The notes: generated from the sequence alone by a model not told the origin. Shown: positions 1 to 8,507, counted from the first letter of the stretch. The stretch: 64,000 bases of DNA from Microbacterium capsulatum (GCF_030865425.1 NZ_JAVFCB010000008.1:158465-222464), one strand, 5' to 3'. Translations and numbers: made by a program.

Positions 1-1301
1 CCCCCTCCAAGCTCGACGCGTTCCTCGCCGTCGTGAACAAGTGGGACGTCGAGACCTCCGTGCTCGGCGAGGTCACCGGCGACGGCCGCCTCATCATCGA
101 CTGGCAGGGCGAGCGGATCGTCGACGTCGACCCGTCCACCGTCGCCGTCGACGGCCCGGTCTACGACCGCCCGGTCGCCTACCCGTCGTGGATCGACGCA
201 CTGCAGGCCGACGCGGCCGAGCTGCTGCCGCGGCCGACGGATCCGGCCGAGATCAAGGACCAGTTCCTGAAGCTCGTCGCCTCCCCGAACCTCGCCGACA
301 CCCGCTGGATCACCAACCAGTACGACTACTACGTGCTCGGCAACACCGCCCTCGCCTTCCCCGACGACGCCGGCATGATCCGCGTCGACGAGGAGTCCGG
401 CCTCGGCTTCTCGATCGCCACCGACGCGAACGGCCGCTACTGCCAGCTCGACCCGTACGCGGGCGCGCAGCTGGCCCTCGCCGAGGCGTACCGCAACGTC
501 GCCGTCACCGGCGCGGTGCCCACCGCGATCACCGACTGCCTCAACTTCGGCTCCCCGGAGAACCCCGAGGTCATGTGGCAGTTCGGCCAGACCGTCGACG
601 GCCTCGCCGACGGCTGCTTCGAGCTCGGCACCCCGGTCACCGGCGGCAACGTCTCGTTCTACAACCAGACCGGCGACGTCCCGATCCACCCGACCCCTCT
701 CGTCGGCGTGATGGGCATCATCGACGACGTCTCCCGCCGGATCCCCTCGGGCTGGCAGGACGAGGGCCAGAACATCTACCTGCTCGGCACCACCTCGACG
801 GAGCTGAGCGGATCCGCCTGGGCCGACACGATCCACAGCCACCTCGGCGGACTGCCGCCGAAGGTCGACCTCGCCGCCGAGAAGCGCCTCGCCGGCCTGA
901 TCTCCGCGGCCCGGGACGAGTGGCTGATCTCCTCCGCGCACGACGTGTCGGAGGGCGGCCTCGGCCAGGCCCTCGCCGAGGGCGTCATGCGCTTCGGCGT
1001 CGGCGCACGGGTGTGGCTGACCGAGCTCATGGAGCGCGACGGAGTGGACGCCGCGACGGCTCTGTTCTCCGAGTCGACCGGCCGCGTGGTCGTGACCGTG
1101 CCGCGTGAGGACGACGTGAAGTTCCGCGGCCTGTGCGAGGGCCGGGGCTACCCGGTGCTGCGCATCGGCGTGACCGACAGCGCGCCGCAGCTCGAGGTGC
1201 AGGACCTGTTCACGGCCTCGGTCGACGAGCTCCGCGCCACCTCGCAGGCCACCCTGCCCGCGGTGTTCGGCCCGACCGTCGCGGAGCCCGTCGGCGCCTG
1301 A
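1..1301 (+). CDS. purL: Phosphoribosylformylglycinamidine synthase subunit PurL, C-terminal part (5' end outside window)
   Basis: This is the C-terminal part of the ATP-dependent amidotransferase synthase that converts FGAR to FGAM in de novo purine synthesis. The reading frame is open from base 3, so the start lies upstream of the window. Visible PurL hallmarks are the DCLNFGSPENPE stretch, the VTGGNVSFYNQT substrate/nucleotide-binding stretch and the SAHDVSEGGLG motif of the AIRS/PurM-like C-terminal domain. About 430 residues are present, compared with roughly 750 for the whole enzyme. The product is cytoplasmic and partners PurQ and PurS, which are not in the window. The small gene at 1316 follows 14 bases later and may be cotranscribed. 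Confidence 0.95.
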   Translation, partial: PSKLDAFLAVVNKWDVETSVLGEVTGDGRLIIDWQGERIVDVDPSTVAVDGPVYDRPVAYPSWIDALQADAAELLPRPTDPAEIKDQFLKLVASPNLADTRWITNQYDYYVLGNTALAFPDDAGMIRVDEESGLGFSIATDANGRYCQLDPYAGAQLALAEAYRNVAVTGAVPTAITDCLNFGSPENPEVMWQFGQTVDGLADGCFELGTPVTGGNVSFYNQTGDVPIHPTPLVGVMGIIDDVSRRIPSGWQDEGQNIYLLGTTSTELSGSAWADTIHSHLGGLPPKVDLAAEKRLAGLISAARDEWLISSAHDVSEGGLGQALAEGVMRFGVGARVWLTELMERDGVDAATALFSESTGRVVVTVPREDDVKFRGLCEGRGYPVLRIGVTDSAPQLEVQDLFTASVDELRATSQATLPAVFGPTVAEPVGA

Positions 1302-1315
1302 GCGCGAGGAGACGC

Positions 1316-1477
1316 ATGAACAGCACCGACCCTTCGACAGGCTCAGGGACCGCCGAGGACCTGTCGCTCTACACCGAGCGACGGCAGCGGCGGATCCGCA
1401 TCACGGCCTGGGTCGTGATCGTCGCGCTGATCCTCGTCGGCGGCGGATCCACCGTGCTCGCGGTGCTGTTCGGCTGA
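1316..1477 (+). CDS. Small single-pass membrane protein, 53 aa, function unknown
   Basis: A 53-residue protein. Residues 1-30 are hydrophilic and end in a basic cluster (ERRQRRIRIT). Residues 31-52 form one strongly hydrophobic membrane segment, suggesting an inside N-terminus. The ATG at 1316 follows a GAGGAGACGC ribosome-binding region and starts 14 bases after purL stops, so translation probably follows purL. Residues 5-11 (DPSTGSG) are encoded by a 19-bp palindromic repeat, so the N-terminus is partly repeat-derived. I recognise no family and assign no function. Its existence rests on the hydrophobic segment and the ribosome-binding site. Confidence 0.6.
   Translation: MNSTDPSTGSGTAEDLSLYTERRQRRIRITAWVVIVALILVGGGSTVLAVLFG
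1330..1348. repeat. Short palindromic REP-type element inside a coding sequence
   Basis: The 19 bases CCCTTCGACAGGCTCAGGG form an imperfect hairpin with CCCT and AGGG ends. The element resembles short REP-like sequences found scattered in many GC-rich bacterial genomes. Here it lies in frame in codons 5-11 of the small gene at 1316. Confidence 0.6.
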
Positions 1478-1523
1478 CCCTTCCGGCGGCGCCTCGGCGG
1501 CGCCTCGGCCCGGCCGCGCACGG

Positions 1524-1529
1524 TAGGTT
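1524..1529 (+). promoter_or_regulatory. Candidate -10 box, leaderless lacI-family gene
   Basis: TAGGTT ends exactly 6 bases before the ATG at 1536 and there is no Shine-Dalgarno sequence. Transcription is therefore expected to begin at or next to the start codon. Confidence 0.6.
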
Positions 1530-1535
1530 CGGTGC

Positions 1536-2558
1536 ATGCGATCCGACCGTGCGGCGACCCTCCAGGACATCGCCGATCGGCTCGGCGTCTCCCGCTCCAC
1601 CGCCTCGTTCGCGATCACGGGGCGCGGGCGGGTCTCGGAGGAGATGCGCCGCCGCGTGCAGGAGGTCGCCGCCGAGCTCGGCTACCGGCCGAACACGGTC
1701 GCCCGCAACCTGCGCGGCGCCCGCACCGGGATGATCGCCCTGCGCCTGCCTCCGGACAGCACCGCCATGTCGTACTACATGGAGGCCACGTTCGGCATCG
1801 TCGAGGAGGCGGACCGGGCGGGCATGATCGTGTTCATGCTGCCCACCGAGCAGCGCCCCGAAGGCGTCGACCAGCTGCCCGCCGACGCCGTCATCGCCCT
1901 CGACCCCGCCCTCGACGACCCGGTCGTGCACCTGCTGCTGTCCGGGCGCGTGCCGGTCATCACCGGGGAGCCGGTGCCCGAGGGCATGCCGTCGCCGCGG
2001 GGCGAGGTCACCAGCGACCATGAGCCCGCGGTGCGCGAGCTCATGGATCACCTGCACCAGCGCGGCATGGCGCATCCGGCGATCGTGCTCCCCGATCTGC
2101 AGAGCCACTGGGCGTTCACGGTCCGCGACGTGTTCGCGGCCTGGTGCGCCGAGCAGGGGATCCGCCCCCGGGTCGTGACGCTGCCGCATCCGGCCGCCCC
2201 GGAGGTGATCCACGGCGCCGTGGCGGACCTGCTGCGCGAGCAGGATCACCCGGTCGACGCGATCCTCTCGGTGTCCGACGGGACCGTGCTCAGCGTCGTG
2301 ACCAGCGCGCAGAGCCTGGGCCGGCGCGTCGGCGAGGATCTGCTCGTGGCCGCCTTCGTCGACTCCGAGGTGCTCGCGCTCGCACAGCCCTCGATCACGG
2401 CGATCGACCTGCACCCGCGGGAGTTCGGCCGTCGTTGCGTGCGCGCGGCTCTCGCCGCGATCGATGCCGCCGCAGCCGGCGACGACCGGGTCGTGCGCGA
2501 GCTGGTCCCCGTCGCCGTGCAGCGCCGCGACTCCACCCGCGGACCGGTCGCCCGGTAG
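1536..2558 (+). CDS. LacI-family transcriptional regulator
   Basis: A 340-residue DNA-binding regulator. Residues 8-56 are a typical LacI helix-turn-helix and hinge (LQDIADRLGVSRSTASFAIT, then the GYRPNTVARNLR hinge helix). The rest is a periplasmic-binding-protein-like effector domain. The effector is unknown, but LacI regulators usually bind sugars or sugar derivatives. It stands alone, leaderless from TAGGTT at 1524. The permease and amidohydrolase genes at 2742-5737 follow in the same direction behind their own promoter and are plausible targets. A 17-base C run follows the stop codon. Confidence 0.9.
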   Translation: MRSDRAATLQDIADRLGVSRSTASFAITGRGRVSEEMRRRVQEVAAELGYRPNTVARNLRGARTGMIALRLPPDSTAMSYYMEATFGIVEEADRAGMIVFMLPTEQRPEGVDQLPADAVIALDPALDDPVVHLLLSGRVPVITGEPVPEGMPSPRGEVTSDHEPAVRELMDHLHQRGMAHPAIVLPDLQSHWAFTVRDVFAAWCAEQGIRPRVVTLPHPAAPEVIHGAVADLLREQDHPVDAILSVSDGTVLSVVTSAQSLGRRVGEDLLVAAFVDSEVLALAQPSITAIDLHPREFGRRCVRAALAAIDAAAAGDDRVVRELVPVAVQRRDSTRGPVAR

Positions 2559-2562
2559 GGAT

Positions 2563-2579
2563 CCCCCCCCCCCCCCCCC
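2563..2579 (+). repeat. Homopolymer of 17 cytosines
   Basis: Seventeen consecutive C residues lie 4 bases after the lacI-family stop and about 70 bases upstream of the permease promoter. Such a run is prone to slippage. Its length in the genome or assembly may vary. Confidence 0.95.
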
Positions 2580-2649
2580 GCGCGGGTCTCGGCTACCGGC
2601 CCAGGGGCGGGCATTCAGGAGATCCACAACCGCGGGCGGCCCGATCCGT

Positions 2650-2679
2650 TTGCATCTGCTTTATCGATATTGCTAGCCT
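2650..2679 (+). promoter_or_regulatory. Candidate promoter of the permease/amidohydrolase pair
   Basis: TTGCAT at 2650-2655 and TAGCCT at 2674-2679 are 18 bases apart in a locally AT-richer patch. Transcription would start near 2686. This excludes the upstream in-frame ATG at 2670 as the start and supports the ATG at 2742. Confidence 0.5.
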
Positions 2680-2741
2680 GTCCACGCCCCCCGACGACGA
2701 CGTCGCCCCCCAGCCGCAACACACGCGGAACAGGAGCCCCC

Positions 2742-4121
2742 ATGACCCTTCCTGCCCACGGCGAGCCCCTCGCCCCGGCCACCGAGCTGACCGCTCGCGT
2801 CACCGAAGGCCGCTTCAAGCGCGTACTCGGCGTGCCCTCGCTCGTGCTGTTCGGCCTCGTCTACATGGTGCCGCTCACCGCGTTCACCACCTACGGGATC
2901 GTCACGCAGCTCACCGGCGGGCGCGTGCCGACGACCTACGTCATCACGCTCGTGGCGATGGTGTTCACCGCCCGCTCCTACGCGCGGATGTCGATCGCGT
3001 ACCCGTACTCCGGATCGGCCTACGTCTACACGCAGCAGAGCTTCGGCGGCGCCCTCGGCTTCCTCGCGGGGTGGGCGCTGCTGCTCGACTACCTGTTCCT
3101 CCCGATGATCAACTACCTCATCGTCGGGCTCTACATGAACCAGACGTTCCCGGCGATCCCGAACGCGGTGTGGATCATCTCCTCGGTCGCCATCGTCACG
3201 GTGCTGAACGTCATCGGGATCGTGTCGGTCGCGCGGGCGAACTTCGTCGTCATCGCCGTGCAGGCGGTCTTCATCGTCGCCTTCGTCGCCCTCACGATCG
3301 CGTCCGCGACCGGGCAGCACGTGAACCCGATGCTGCCGTTCACGGGCGACGGCACGGTCGCGGGCATCGGTCCGCTGTTCCAGGGCGCCGCGATCCTGTG
3401 CCTGTCGTTCCTCGGCTTCGACTCGGTCTCCACGCTCTCCGAGGAGGCCAAGGACTCCCGTCGCACGGTGCCGCGCGCCATCATGATCGTCACGATCGGC
3501 GCCGGCGTGCTCTTCATCGTGCTCACCTACCTCGCGCAGTGGGCGTACCCGTCGAACAAGTTCAGCTCCGCCGACACGGCGAGCATCGAGGTCGTCGCCT
3601 CGCTCGGCCAGCAGTGGCTGTCGGCGCTGTTCATCGCGGGCTTCGTGGCCGGCAGCATCGGATCCGCTCTGACCTCGCAGGCGTCCGTGGCGCGGATCCT
3701 GTTCGCGATGGGACGCGACGGCGTGCTGCCCCGCGCCGTGTTCGGCCGTCTCAGCACGCGGTTCGGCACGCCGGTGATCCCGATCCTCATCGTCTCGGTC
3801 GTCTCGCTGTACGCCCTGTTCGCCGACCTGCTCACGGTCTCGAACATGATCAGCTTCGGCGCCCTGATCGCCTTCTCCTGCGTGAACCTCTCGGTGATCA
3901 AGCACTACTTCGTCGACCGCGGCGAGCGCGGCGGCCGGCACGCGCTGAACAACCTCGTGCTGCCGGGCATCGGCTTCGGCCTGACCGTCTGGCTGTGGAC
4001 CAACCTCACCGGCATGACCTTCGCGGTCGGCCTGTCCTGGCTCGCGGTCGGCTTCGTCGTGCTGCTCGTCATCACGCGGTTCTTCCGCCGCCCGACCCCG
4101 ACCCTCGACCTCAAGGAGTGA
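2742..4121 (+). CDS. APC-superfamily amino acid/amine permease
   Basis: A 459-residue integral membrane protein with about 12 hydrophobic segments. It carries the APC-family early stretch GLVYMVPLTAF and the later region LCLSFLGFDSVSTLSEEA, a family signature around segments 6-7. It should import an amino acid, amine or related compound by proton or cation symport. The ATG at 2742 has AGGAG at 2732-2736; an earlier ATG at 2670 has no such site and lies at the promoter. The amidohydrolase starts 8 bases downstream, so the pair probably takes up a substrate and then hydrolyses it. The substrate cannot be named from sequence. Confidence 0.85.
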   Translation: MTLPAHGEPLAPATELTARVTEGRFKRVLGVPSLVLFGLVYMVPLTAFTTYGIVTQLTGGRVPTTYVITLVAMVFTARSYARMSIAYPYSGSAYVYTQQSFGGALGFLAGWALLLDYLFLPMINYLIVGLYMNQTFPAIPNAVWIISSVAIVTVLNVIGIVSVARANFVVIAVQAVFIVAFVALTIASATGQHVNPMLPFTGDGTVAGIGPLFQGAAILCLSFLGFDSVSTLSEEAKDSRRTVPRAIMIVTIGAGVLFIVLTYLAQWAYPSNKFSSADTASIEVVASLGQQWLSALFIAGFVAGSIGSALTSQASVARILFAMGRDGVLPRAVFGRLSTRFGTPVIPILIVSVVSLYALFADLLTVSNMISFGALIAFSCVNLSVIKHYFVDRGERGGRHALNNLVLPGIGFGLTVWLWTNLTGMTFAVGLSWLAVGFVVLLVITRFFRRPTPTLDLKE

Positions 4122-4129
4122 GCACCCGC

Positions 4130-5737
4130 ATGACCGTCGCAGACAGGATCATCCTGGGCGCCCGGGTGCGCACGATGACCGGGCCCGAGGCAGCAGAATC
4201 CCCGGAAGCCGTCGCCGTCGCCGACGGCCGCATCCTCGCCGTCGGCCCGCGCTCCGAGGTCCTCGCGCTCGCGGGACCCGGCACCGACGTGATCGAGCAC
4301 CCGTCCGCCACGATCCTGCCGGGGCTCGTCGACGCGCACAGCCACCCGATCTACAGTCTCGGGATCGTCCGCGGCCTGTCCCTCGCCGGGGTGCACACCC
4401 GCGCCGGGCTGCGCGCCGCCCTCGAGCGCGGCCGCGACGAGCAGGCAGGCGACGAGTGGTTCCTCGCCTGGGGGCTGGACCCCAGTGCGTTCGAGGGCGA
4501 GCCGATCGGCAACGCCGAACTGCACGTCGTGCTCGGAGCCGACCGGCCCGCCTACATCAAGATGTTCGACGCCCACTCCGGCATCGCCTCCGCGGCCGCG
4601 CTGGCGCGGGCCGGGGTCACCGCGCCGTTCGACAACCCTGACGGATCCGGCGCGGTGGGGGATACCGAAGGGCGCCTGACCGGTCACCTCCTGGAGTTCC
4701 CGACCATGGAGCTCGTGGAGCGGATCCTGCCGCCGCACGGCTTCGACGACCGGGTGCGCCAGCTGCGCGGGCTCCTCGGCGACATGGCCGCGGTCGGCAT
4801 CACGACGGCACACGTGATGGATCTCAAGGATCCGGACGCCCTGGAGCTGCTCGCCGCGATCGAGGCCGAGGGCGACCTGCCGGTGCGGCTGCGGATCTCG
4901 CCGTGGTGCGAGCCGACCACGACCGACGCCGAGGTCGCCGCGCTGGTGGCGATGCAGGGCCGTGGCGGCCGCCGCTACGGGATCGAAGGCATCAAGCTGT
5001 TCATCGACGGGACCGTCGAGGGCGGCACCGCCTGGCTCGCGACGCCCGACGCCGACGGCGAAGGCCTCGCGGCGACCTGGCCCGAGGCCGACGCGTATGC
5101 GGCGCGCATCCGGCTGTTCGACGAACAGGGGATCCCGACGGCGACGCATGCGATCGGCGAACGCGGCATCCGGTTCGTGGCGGAGACCCTGGCGTCGCTG
5201 CCCGCGGGCGGGGTGCCGCACCGCATCGAGCACATCGAGTCCGCGGAGGACGACGTGATCGCCCTCATCGGCGCGAGCGGCATCGTCGCGAGCATGCAGC
5301 CCACGCACTGCACGCACCACGTGCGCCCGGACGGCAGCGATGACTGGTCGCGCCGCCTCGGCGCCACCCGGGCCGGGCGCGCCTGGCGCACGGGAGACGT
5401 ACGGCGCAGCGGCGCGACCCTCGCGCTCGGCTCGGACTGGCCGGTCGCGCCGTTCGATCCGTGGGAGATCATGGCCGACGCGCAGACCCGCCGTCCGACC
5501 GCGCACCCCGGCACCCCTGCCGTCGGCGCCGACCAGGCGCTCACCGCGGTCGAGGCCCTCGAGGGGTACACGACGCATGCGCACCGTGCGATCGGATCCG
5601 CCGGCGGCGCACTCGTGCCGGGTGCGCCCGCCGACCTGATCGTGCTGGACACGGATCCGCTCACCGCGGCGCCCGAGGAGCTCCTCGACGCGCGGGTGCT
5701 GCTCACGCTCGTGGACGGGCGCCCGACGCACCGGTGA
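4130..5737 (+). CDS. YtcJ-type metal-dependent amidohydrolase
   Basis: A 535-residue amidohydrolase-3 family enzyme, a cytoplasmic TIM-barrel hydrolase of C-N bonds. Metal-site motifs are visible: DAHSHP (H70, H72), KLFIDGTVEGG with the barrel lysine, THAIGERG, HRIEHIE and LGSDWPV with the catalytic aspartate. The start follows an AAGGAG site that overlaps the end of the permease gene. Relatives include N-substituted formamide deformylases and exoenzyme-like YtcJ proteins of unknown substrate. Cotranscription with the APC permease suggests it cleaves the imported amide or amine derivative. Confidence 0.85.
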   Translation: MTVADRIILGARVRTMTGPEAAESPEAVAVADGRILAVGPRSEVLALAGPGTDVIEHPSATILPGLVDAHSHPIYSLGIVRGLSLAGVHTRAGLRAALERGRDEQAGDEWFLAWGLDPSAFEGEPIGNAELHVVLGADRPAYIKMFDAHSGIASAAALARAGVTAPFDNPDGSGAVGDTEGRLTGHLLEFPTMELVERILPPHGFDDRVRQLRGLLGDMAAVGITTAHVMDLKDPDALELLAAIEAEGDLPVRLRISPWCEPTTTDAEVAALVAMQGRGGRRYGIEGIKLFIDGTVEGGTAWLATPDADGEGLAATWPEADAYAARIRLFDEQGIPTATHAIGERGIRFVAETLASLPAGGVPHRIEHIESAEDDVIALIGASGIVASMQPTHCTHHVRPDGSDDWSRRLGATRAGRAWRTGDVRRSGATLALGSDWPVAPFDPWEIMADAQTRRPTAHPGTPAVGADQALTAVEALEGYTTHAHRAIGSAGGALVPGAPADLIVLDTDPLTAAPEELLDARVLLTLVDGRPTHR

Positions 5738-5820
5738 GGCGGGCGGGACCCTGGCGGCGGGTGGATCCCGAACCGTCGGGGTGCACGTGGCGTGTCCCGT
5801 GAGCACGTCCGCGCATCGGT

Positions 5821-5826
5821 GAGAAT
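5821..5826 (+). promoter_or_regulatory. Candidate -10 box, leaderless SGNH hydrolase
   Basis: GAGAAT ends 7 bases before the ATG at 5834 and no ribosome-binding site is present. It matches the leaderless layout seen repeatedly in this window. Confidence 0.45.
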
Positions 5827-5833
5827 GGACCCC

Positions 5834-6535
5834 ATGACCGCTGACGCCGACCTGCTCGCCCGCGCCCTCGCCGCCGACGCCCCGCTCACCTGGGTGCTCA
5901 CCGGCGACTCGATCACGCACGGCCTCGTGCACACCCAGGGCGGCCGCACCTACCCCGAGCACCTGCACGAGATCATCCGCGGCGAGCTGAGCCGGGTCCA
6001 CGACGCGGTGATCGACACCGCCATCAGCGGGTGGCGGATCGTGCAGCTGCTGGAGGACTTCGACCGCCGTGTCGCCACCTGGCGGCCGCAGGTGGTCACG
6101 CTCATGATCGGCACGAACGACTGCTCCGACGCGGGCGAGTTCCCGGTCATCACCCCGGCGGAGTTCGGCGTCTCGGTCGCCGCGTTCGTCCGGCGGGTGC
6201 GTGAGATCGACGCGATCCCCGTGCTGCAGACCCCGCCCGCCGTGGATGTGCCGAACGCGCCCGAGCGCGGCCGGATCGCCGCGTTCGCGCAGTCCGTCCG
6301 CGACGTGGCCGCCGCCGAGCGGACGATCCTCGTCGACCAGTACGCGCGCTTCGAGGAGCTCGGCGAGGGCGGGGTGCCGTGGGGGCTCATGAACGATCCG
6401 TTCCACCCGAACGCGACCGGTCATGCGGCCCTCGCGATCGAGCTCGCGACGTCTCTCGGTCTGACCCCCGAGCCCGCGCGCTCGCGGACACTGCCGAAGC
6501 TGCGCGCCGACGTCGCGGCGGGGCGCCTGAGCTGA
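5834..6535 (+). CDS. SGNH/GDSL-family hydrolase
   Basis: A 233-residue esterase-type hydrolase. The block motifs are clear: GDSITHG with the catalytic serine near the N-terminus, the IGTND block III, and DPFHPNATGH with the catalytic Asp/His dyad near the C-terminus. It has no signal peptide, so it is probably cytoplasmic, acting on an acyl ester such as an acetylated sugar. The ATG at 5834 is preferred over an in-frame GTG at 5792 because a -10-like box lies 7 bases before it and neither start has a ribosome-binding site. It stands alone downstream of the amidohydrolase. Confidence 0.85.
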   Translation: MTADADLLARALAADAPLTWVLTGDSITHGLVHTQGGRTYPEHLHEIIRGELSRVHDAVIDTAISGWRIVQLLEDFDRRVATWRPQVVTLMIGTNDCSDAGEFPVITPAEFGVSVAAFVRRVREIDAIPVLQTPPAVDVPNAPERGRIAAFAQSVRDVAAAERTILVDQYARFEELGEGGVPWGLMNDPFHPNATGHAALAIELATSLGLTPEPARSRTLPKLRADVAAGRLS

Positions 6536-6611
6536 CGCGCGGAGAAGGCCGGGCGCCGAGTCCGCTCGGATCCGGCTCCTCCGCGGGTCGAGGAACGCCT
6601 CTCTCTCCTCT

Positions 6612-6672
6612 GCTCGCTGGTCGCGACACGCCCTCATTCCGGCGGAATGGCGACGATTCGCGACCAGCGAGC
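6612..6672. repeat. Nested palindromic repeat between genes
   Basis: Perfect 15-base inverted arms (GCTCGCTGGTCGCGA at 6612-6626 and its complement at 6658-6672) enclose a second hairpin, CATTCC-GGC-GGAATG, at 6635-6649. The rest of the 6536-6816 gap is G-rich, with imperfect repeats of GGGACCGCGGCGGGG between about 6675 and 6770. I see no gene there. The element could form a strong cruciform or RNA hairpin after the SGNH gene. Confidence 0.8.
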
Positions 6673-6816
6673 GGATGGGGGACCGCGGCGGGGAGTATGG
6701 GGGCCGCCGCGGGGAGGATGAGGGACCGCGGCGAGGACGGACGGGACCGCGGCGGGATCCCCGTCGGGGAGCGCGGGTCTGGGCGGATCCATCGGCGCCC
6801 CACCGCCGGAGCGGCA

Positions 6817-6822
6817 TAGGCT
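6817..6822 (+). promoter_or_regulatory. Candidate -10 box for the coiled-coil protein gene
   Basis: TAGGCT ends 9 bases before the ATG at 6832. The identical hexamer and spacing occur upstream of the tetR-family gene on the other strand at 36029-36034. Confidence 0.55.
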
Positions 6823-6831
6823 GAGGGCATC

Positions 6832-7659
6832 ATGGATCCGCTCACTCAGATCCTCCAGTTCCTCGGTCACTTCTGGTGGATGATCTTCCCGATCATGGGT
6901 GTCGCCGGCGGCCTCGCACGGCGCTGGCAGGTGCTGTCGCGGCAGCACCACCTGCAGAAGCTCGAGACCCTGCGCCTGAAAGGCGAGATCAAGGCGGCGG
7001 AGCTCGCCGCGCGCGGCCAGGTCGCCCCGCGGATGTCGCCGCGGGCGATGGCGGAGCAGCAGGCGCAGTCCTCCAAGGAGCTGCTGGAGCGCCTGTTCGC
7101 CGAGCACGACGAGATCACCGCCCGCTGGCTGGACTACGAGCTCGACGTCGCGAAGGTCATCGCCTACCCCGCCATGAGCGACGGCCGCCAGCCGCTCACC
7201 GCCGCGTTCCTGCGCGCGAAAAAGGCCGCCGACGCCCTGCGCCCGCGCTCCGCCGACGCCAAGGTGAGCGAGCAGCAGGTGACCGAGTATCTCGACGCGG
7301 TCGGCAACTACTCCGTCGCGTTCGAGGTCGCGGAGAAGGACGCGCACCGGCTGCGCGACTCGGGCTTCAGCGAGGTCGAGCGCAAGCGGCTCGCCCGCGC
7401 CCAGCACATGCTGAAGGTCGCCGTGGACGAGTCGGCCACGTCCGCCGAGCGCCAGACCGCCTACCGCCGCGTGCGCGAGGAGCTCGACGGCCTGATCGAC
7501 CTGTCCGACGCCGCGGTGCAGAACCTGGAGAAGAAGGTCGCGCTGCAGCTGGGCCCGTCGGCCCCCACGACGCCGCCGTCCGCAGACCCGGATCCGGTCT
7601 CGGCGCCCGAGCAGACCCCCGCGCCGCGGCCGGATCCGCTGCCGCGTCCCGAGCGCTGA
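6832..7659 (+). CDS. Membrane-anchored coiled-coil protein, function unknown
   Basis: A 275-residue protein. Residues 7-27 (around FLGHFWWMIFPIMGVAGGLA) form one membrane segment. Residues 28-240 are charged and mostly helical, with coiled-coil character, including a LEKLRLKGEIKAAELAARG-like region. Residues 240-275 are a proline-rich tail. It has no catalytic motif I can recognise. It looks like a cytoplasmic helical protein tethered by its N-terminus. The stop overlaps the start of the SMP-30 gene by one base (TGATG), so the two are translationally coupled. No family name can be supported. Confidence 0.75.
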   Translation: MDPLTQILQFLGHFWWMIFPIMGVAGGLARRWQVLSRQHHLQKLETLRLKGEIKAAELAARGQVAPRMSPRAMAEQQAQSSKELLERLFAEHDEITARWLDYELDVAKVIAYPAMSDGRQPLTAAFLRAKKAADALRPRSADAKVSEQQVTEYLDAVGNYSVAFEVAEKDAHRLRDSGFSEVERKRLARAQHMLKVAVDESATSAERQTAYRRVREELDGLIDLSDAAVQNLEKKVALQLGPSAPTTPPSADPDPVSAPEQTPAPRPDPLPRPER

Positions 7660-8507
7660 TGCGCGTCGAGAACGTCACCGGCCCGATCGCCCATCACGCC
7701 GAAGGCCCCGTCTGGCACCCGGCCTGGGGAGGCCTGCGCTGGGTCGACGCGGAGGCCGGCGACCTGCTGACGCTCACCGACGACGGCGTGCGGCGGATGC
7801 ACATCGACGACGCCTACCTGGCGTTCGTGCGTCCCCGCACGGCCGGCGGGTTCGTGGCCGTCGGCGCGCACGACCTGTACCTCTCCGACGGATCCGACGA
7901 GCTCCCGCGCCGGGTCGCGACCCTGATCTCGGACCCCGCCGTGCGGATGAACGACGGCTGCTGCGACCCGGAGGGCCGCCTGCTCGCGGGATCCATGGCC
8001 TACGACGCAACGCCGGGCGCCGGATCGCTGCTGCGTATCGACCCCGATGGGACGATCGCGCCGCTGCTCGCCGCGGTGGGGGTCTCCAACGGCGTCGCCT
8101 TCTCGCCGAGCGGCGAACGGGCCTACTACGTGGACAGCCTGTCCCACCGGGTCGACGTGCTCGACTTCGCGGGCGGCGAGCTCGCCGGCCGTCGGAGCTT
8201 CGCCGCGATCCCCGACGCGGACGGCATCCCGGACGGTCTCGCCGTGGCCGCGGACGGAAGCGTCTGGGTCGCGGTCTGGGGCGGCTCGCAGGTGATCGGC
8301 TTCGACGAGTCGGGGGCCGAGATCGCCCGGATCCCCGTTCCGGTCCCGCAGGTCAGCGCCTGCGCCTTCGGCGGGGACGACCTCCGCACGCTCTACATCA
8401 CGACCTCGGCGCAGGGCCTCGGCCGGGCGCACGGCACCGAAGCCGGCAGCCTCTACGCCGCGCGACTCGACCTGCCGGGCCTGCCGGTGCTCCCGTTCGC
8501 GGGCTGA
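7659..8507 (+). CDS. SMP-30/gluconolactonase-family lactonase
   Basis: A 282-residue six-bladed beta-propeller enzyme that probably hydrolyses a sugar lactone to the sugar acid in the cytoplasm. Metal-site residues expected for the family are visible: the Glu of HHAEGPVW near residue 12, the Asn of RMNDGCCDPEG, the Asn of VSNGVAFS and the Asp of GIPDGLAV. It starts at an ATG overlapping the previous stop. It ends 15 bases from the convergent FAH gene. Beside that sugar-acid cluster it is a good candidate for the lactonase step between sugar dehydrogenase and dehydratase. Confidence 0.87.
   Translation: MRVENVTGPIAHHAEGPVWHPAWGGLRWVDAEAGDLLTLTDDGVRRMHIDDAYLAFVRPRTAGGFVAVGAHDLYLSDGSDELPRRVATLISDPAVRMNDGCCDPEGRLLAGSMAYDATPGAGSLLRIDPDGTIAPLLAAVGVSNGVAFSPSGERAYYVDSLSHRVDVLDFAGGELAGRRSFAAIPDADGIPDGLAVAADGSVWVAVWGGSQVIGFDESGAEIARIPVPVPQVSACAFGGDDLRTLYITTSAQGLGRAHGTEAGSLYAARLDLPGLPVLPFAG

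Noticed and set aside
2670-2741. Earlier ATG as the start of the APC permease
   Set aside because: It overlaps the likely -10 box and lacks a ribosome-binding site, while the ATG at 2742 has AGGAG.
3905-6817. 970-codon leftward ORF opposite the amidohydrolase and SGNH genes
   Set aside because: Antisense shadow created by high GC. The + strand genes carry complete catalytic motifs; this frame has none.
6387-6845. Leftward ORF of 152 codons across the SGNH gene end and the G-rich gap
   Set aside because: Arginine/proline/serine-rich composition of an antisense shadow, overlapping a palindromic repeat and a real gene; no ribosome-binding site or motif.
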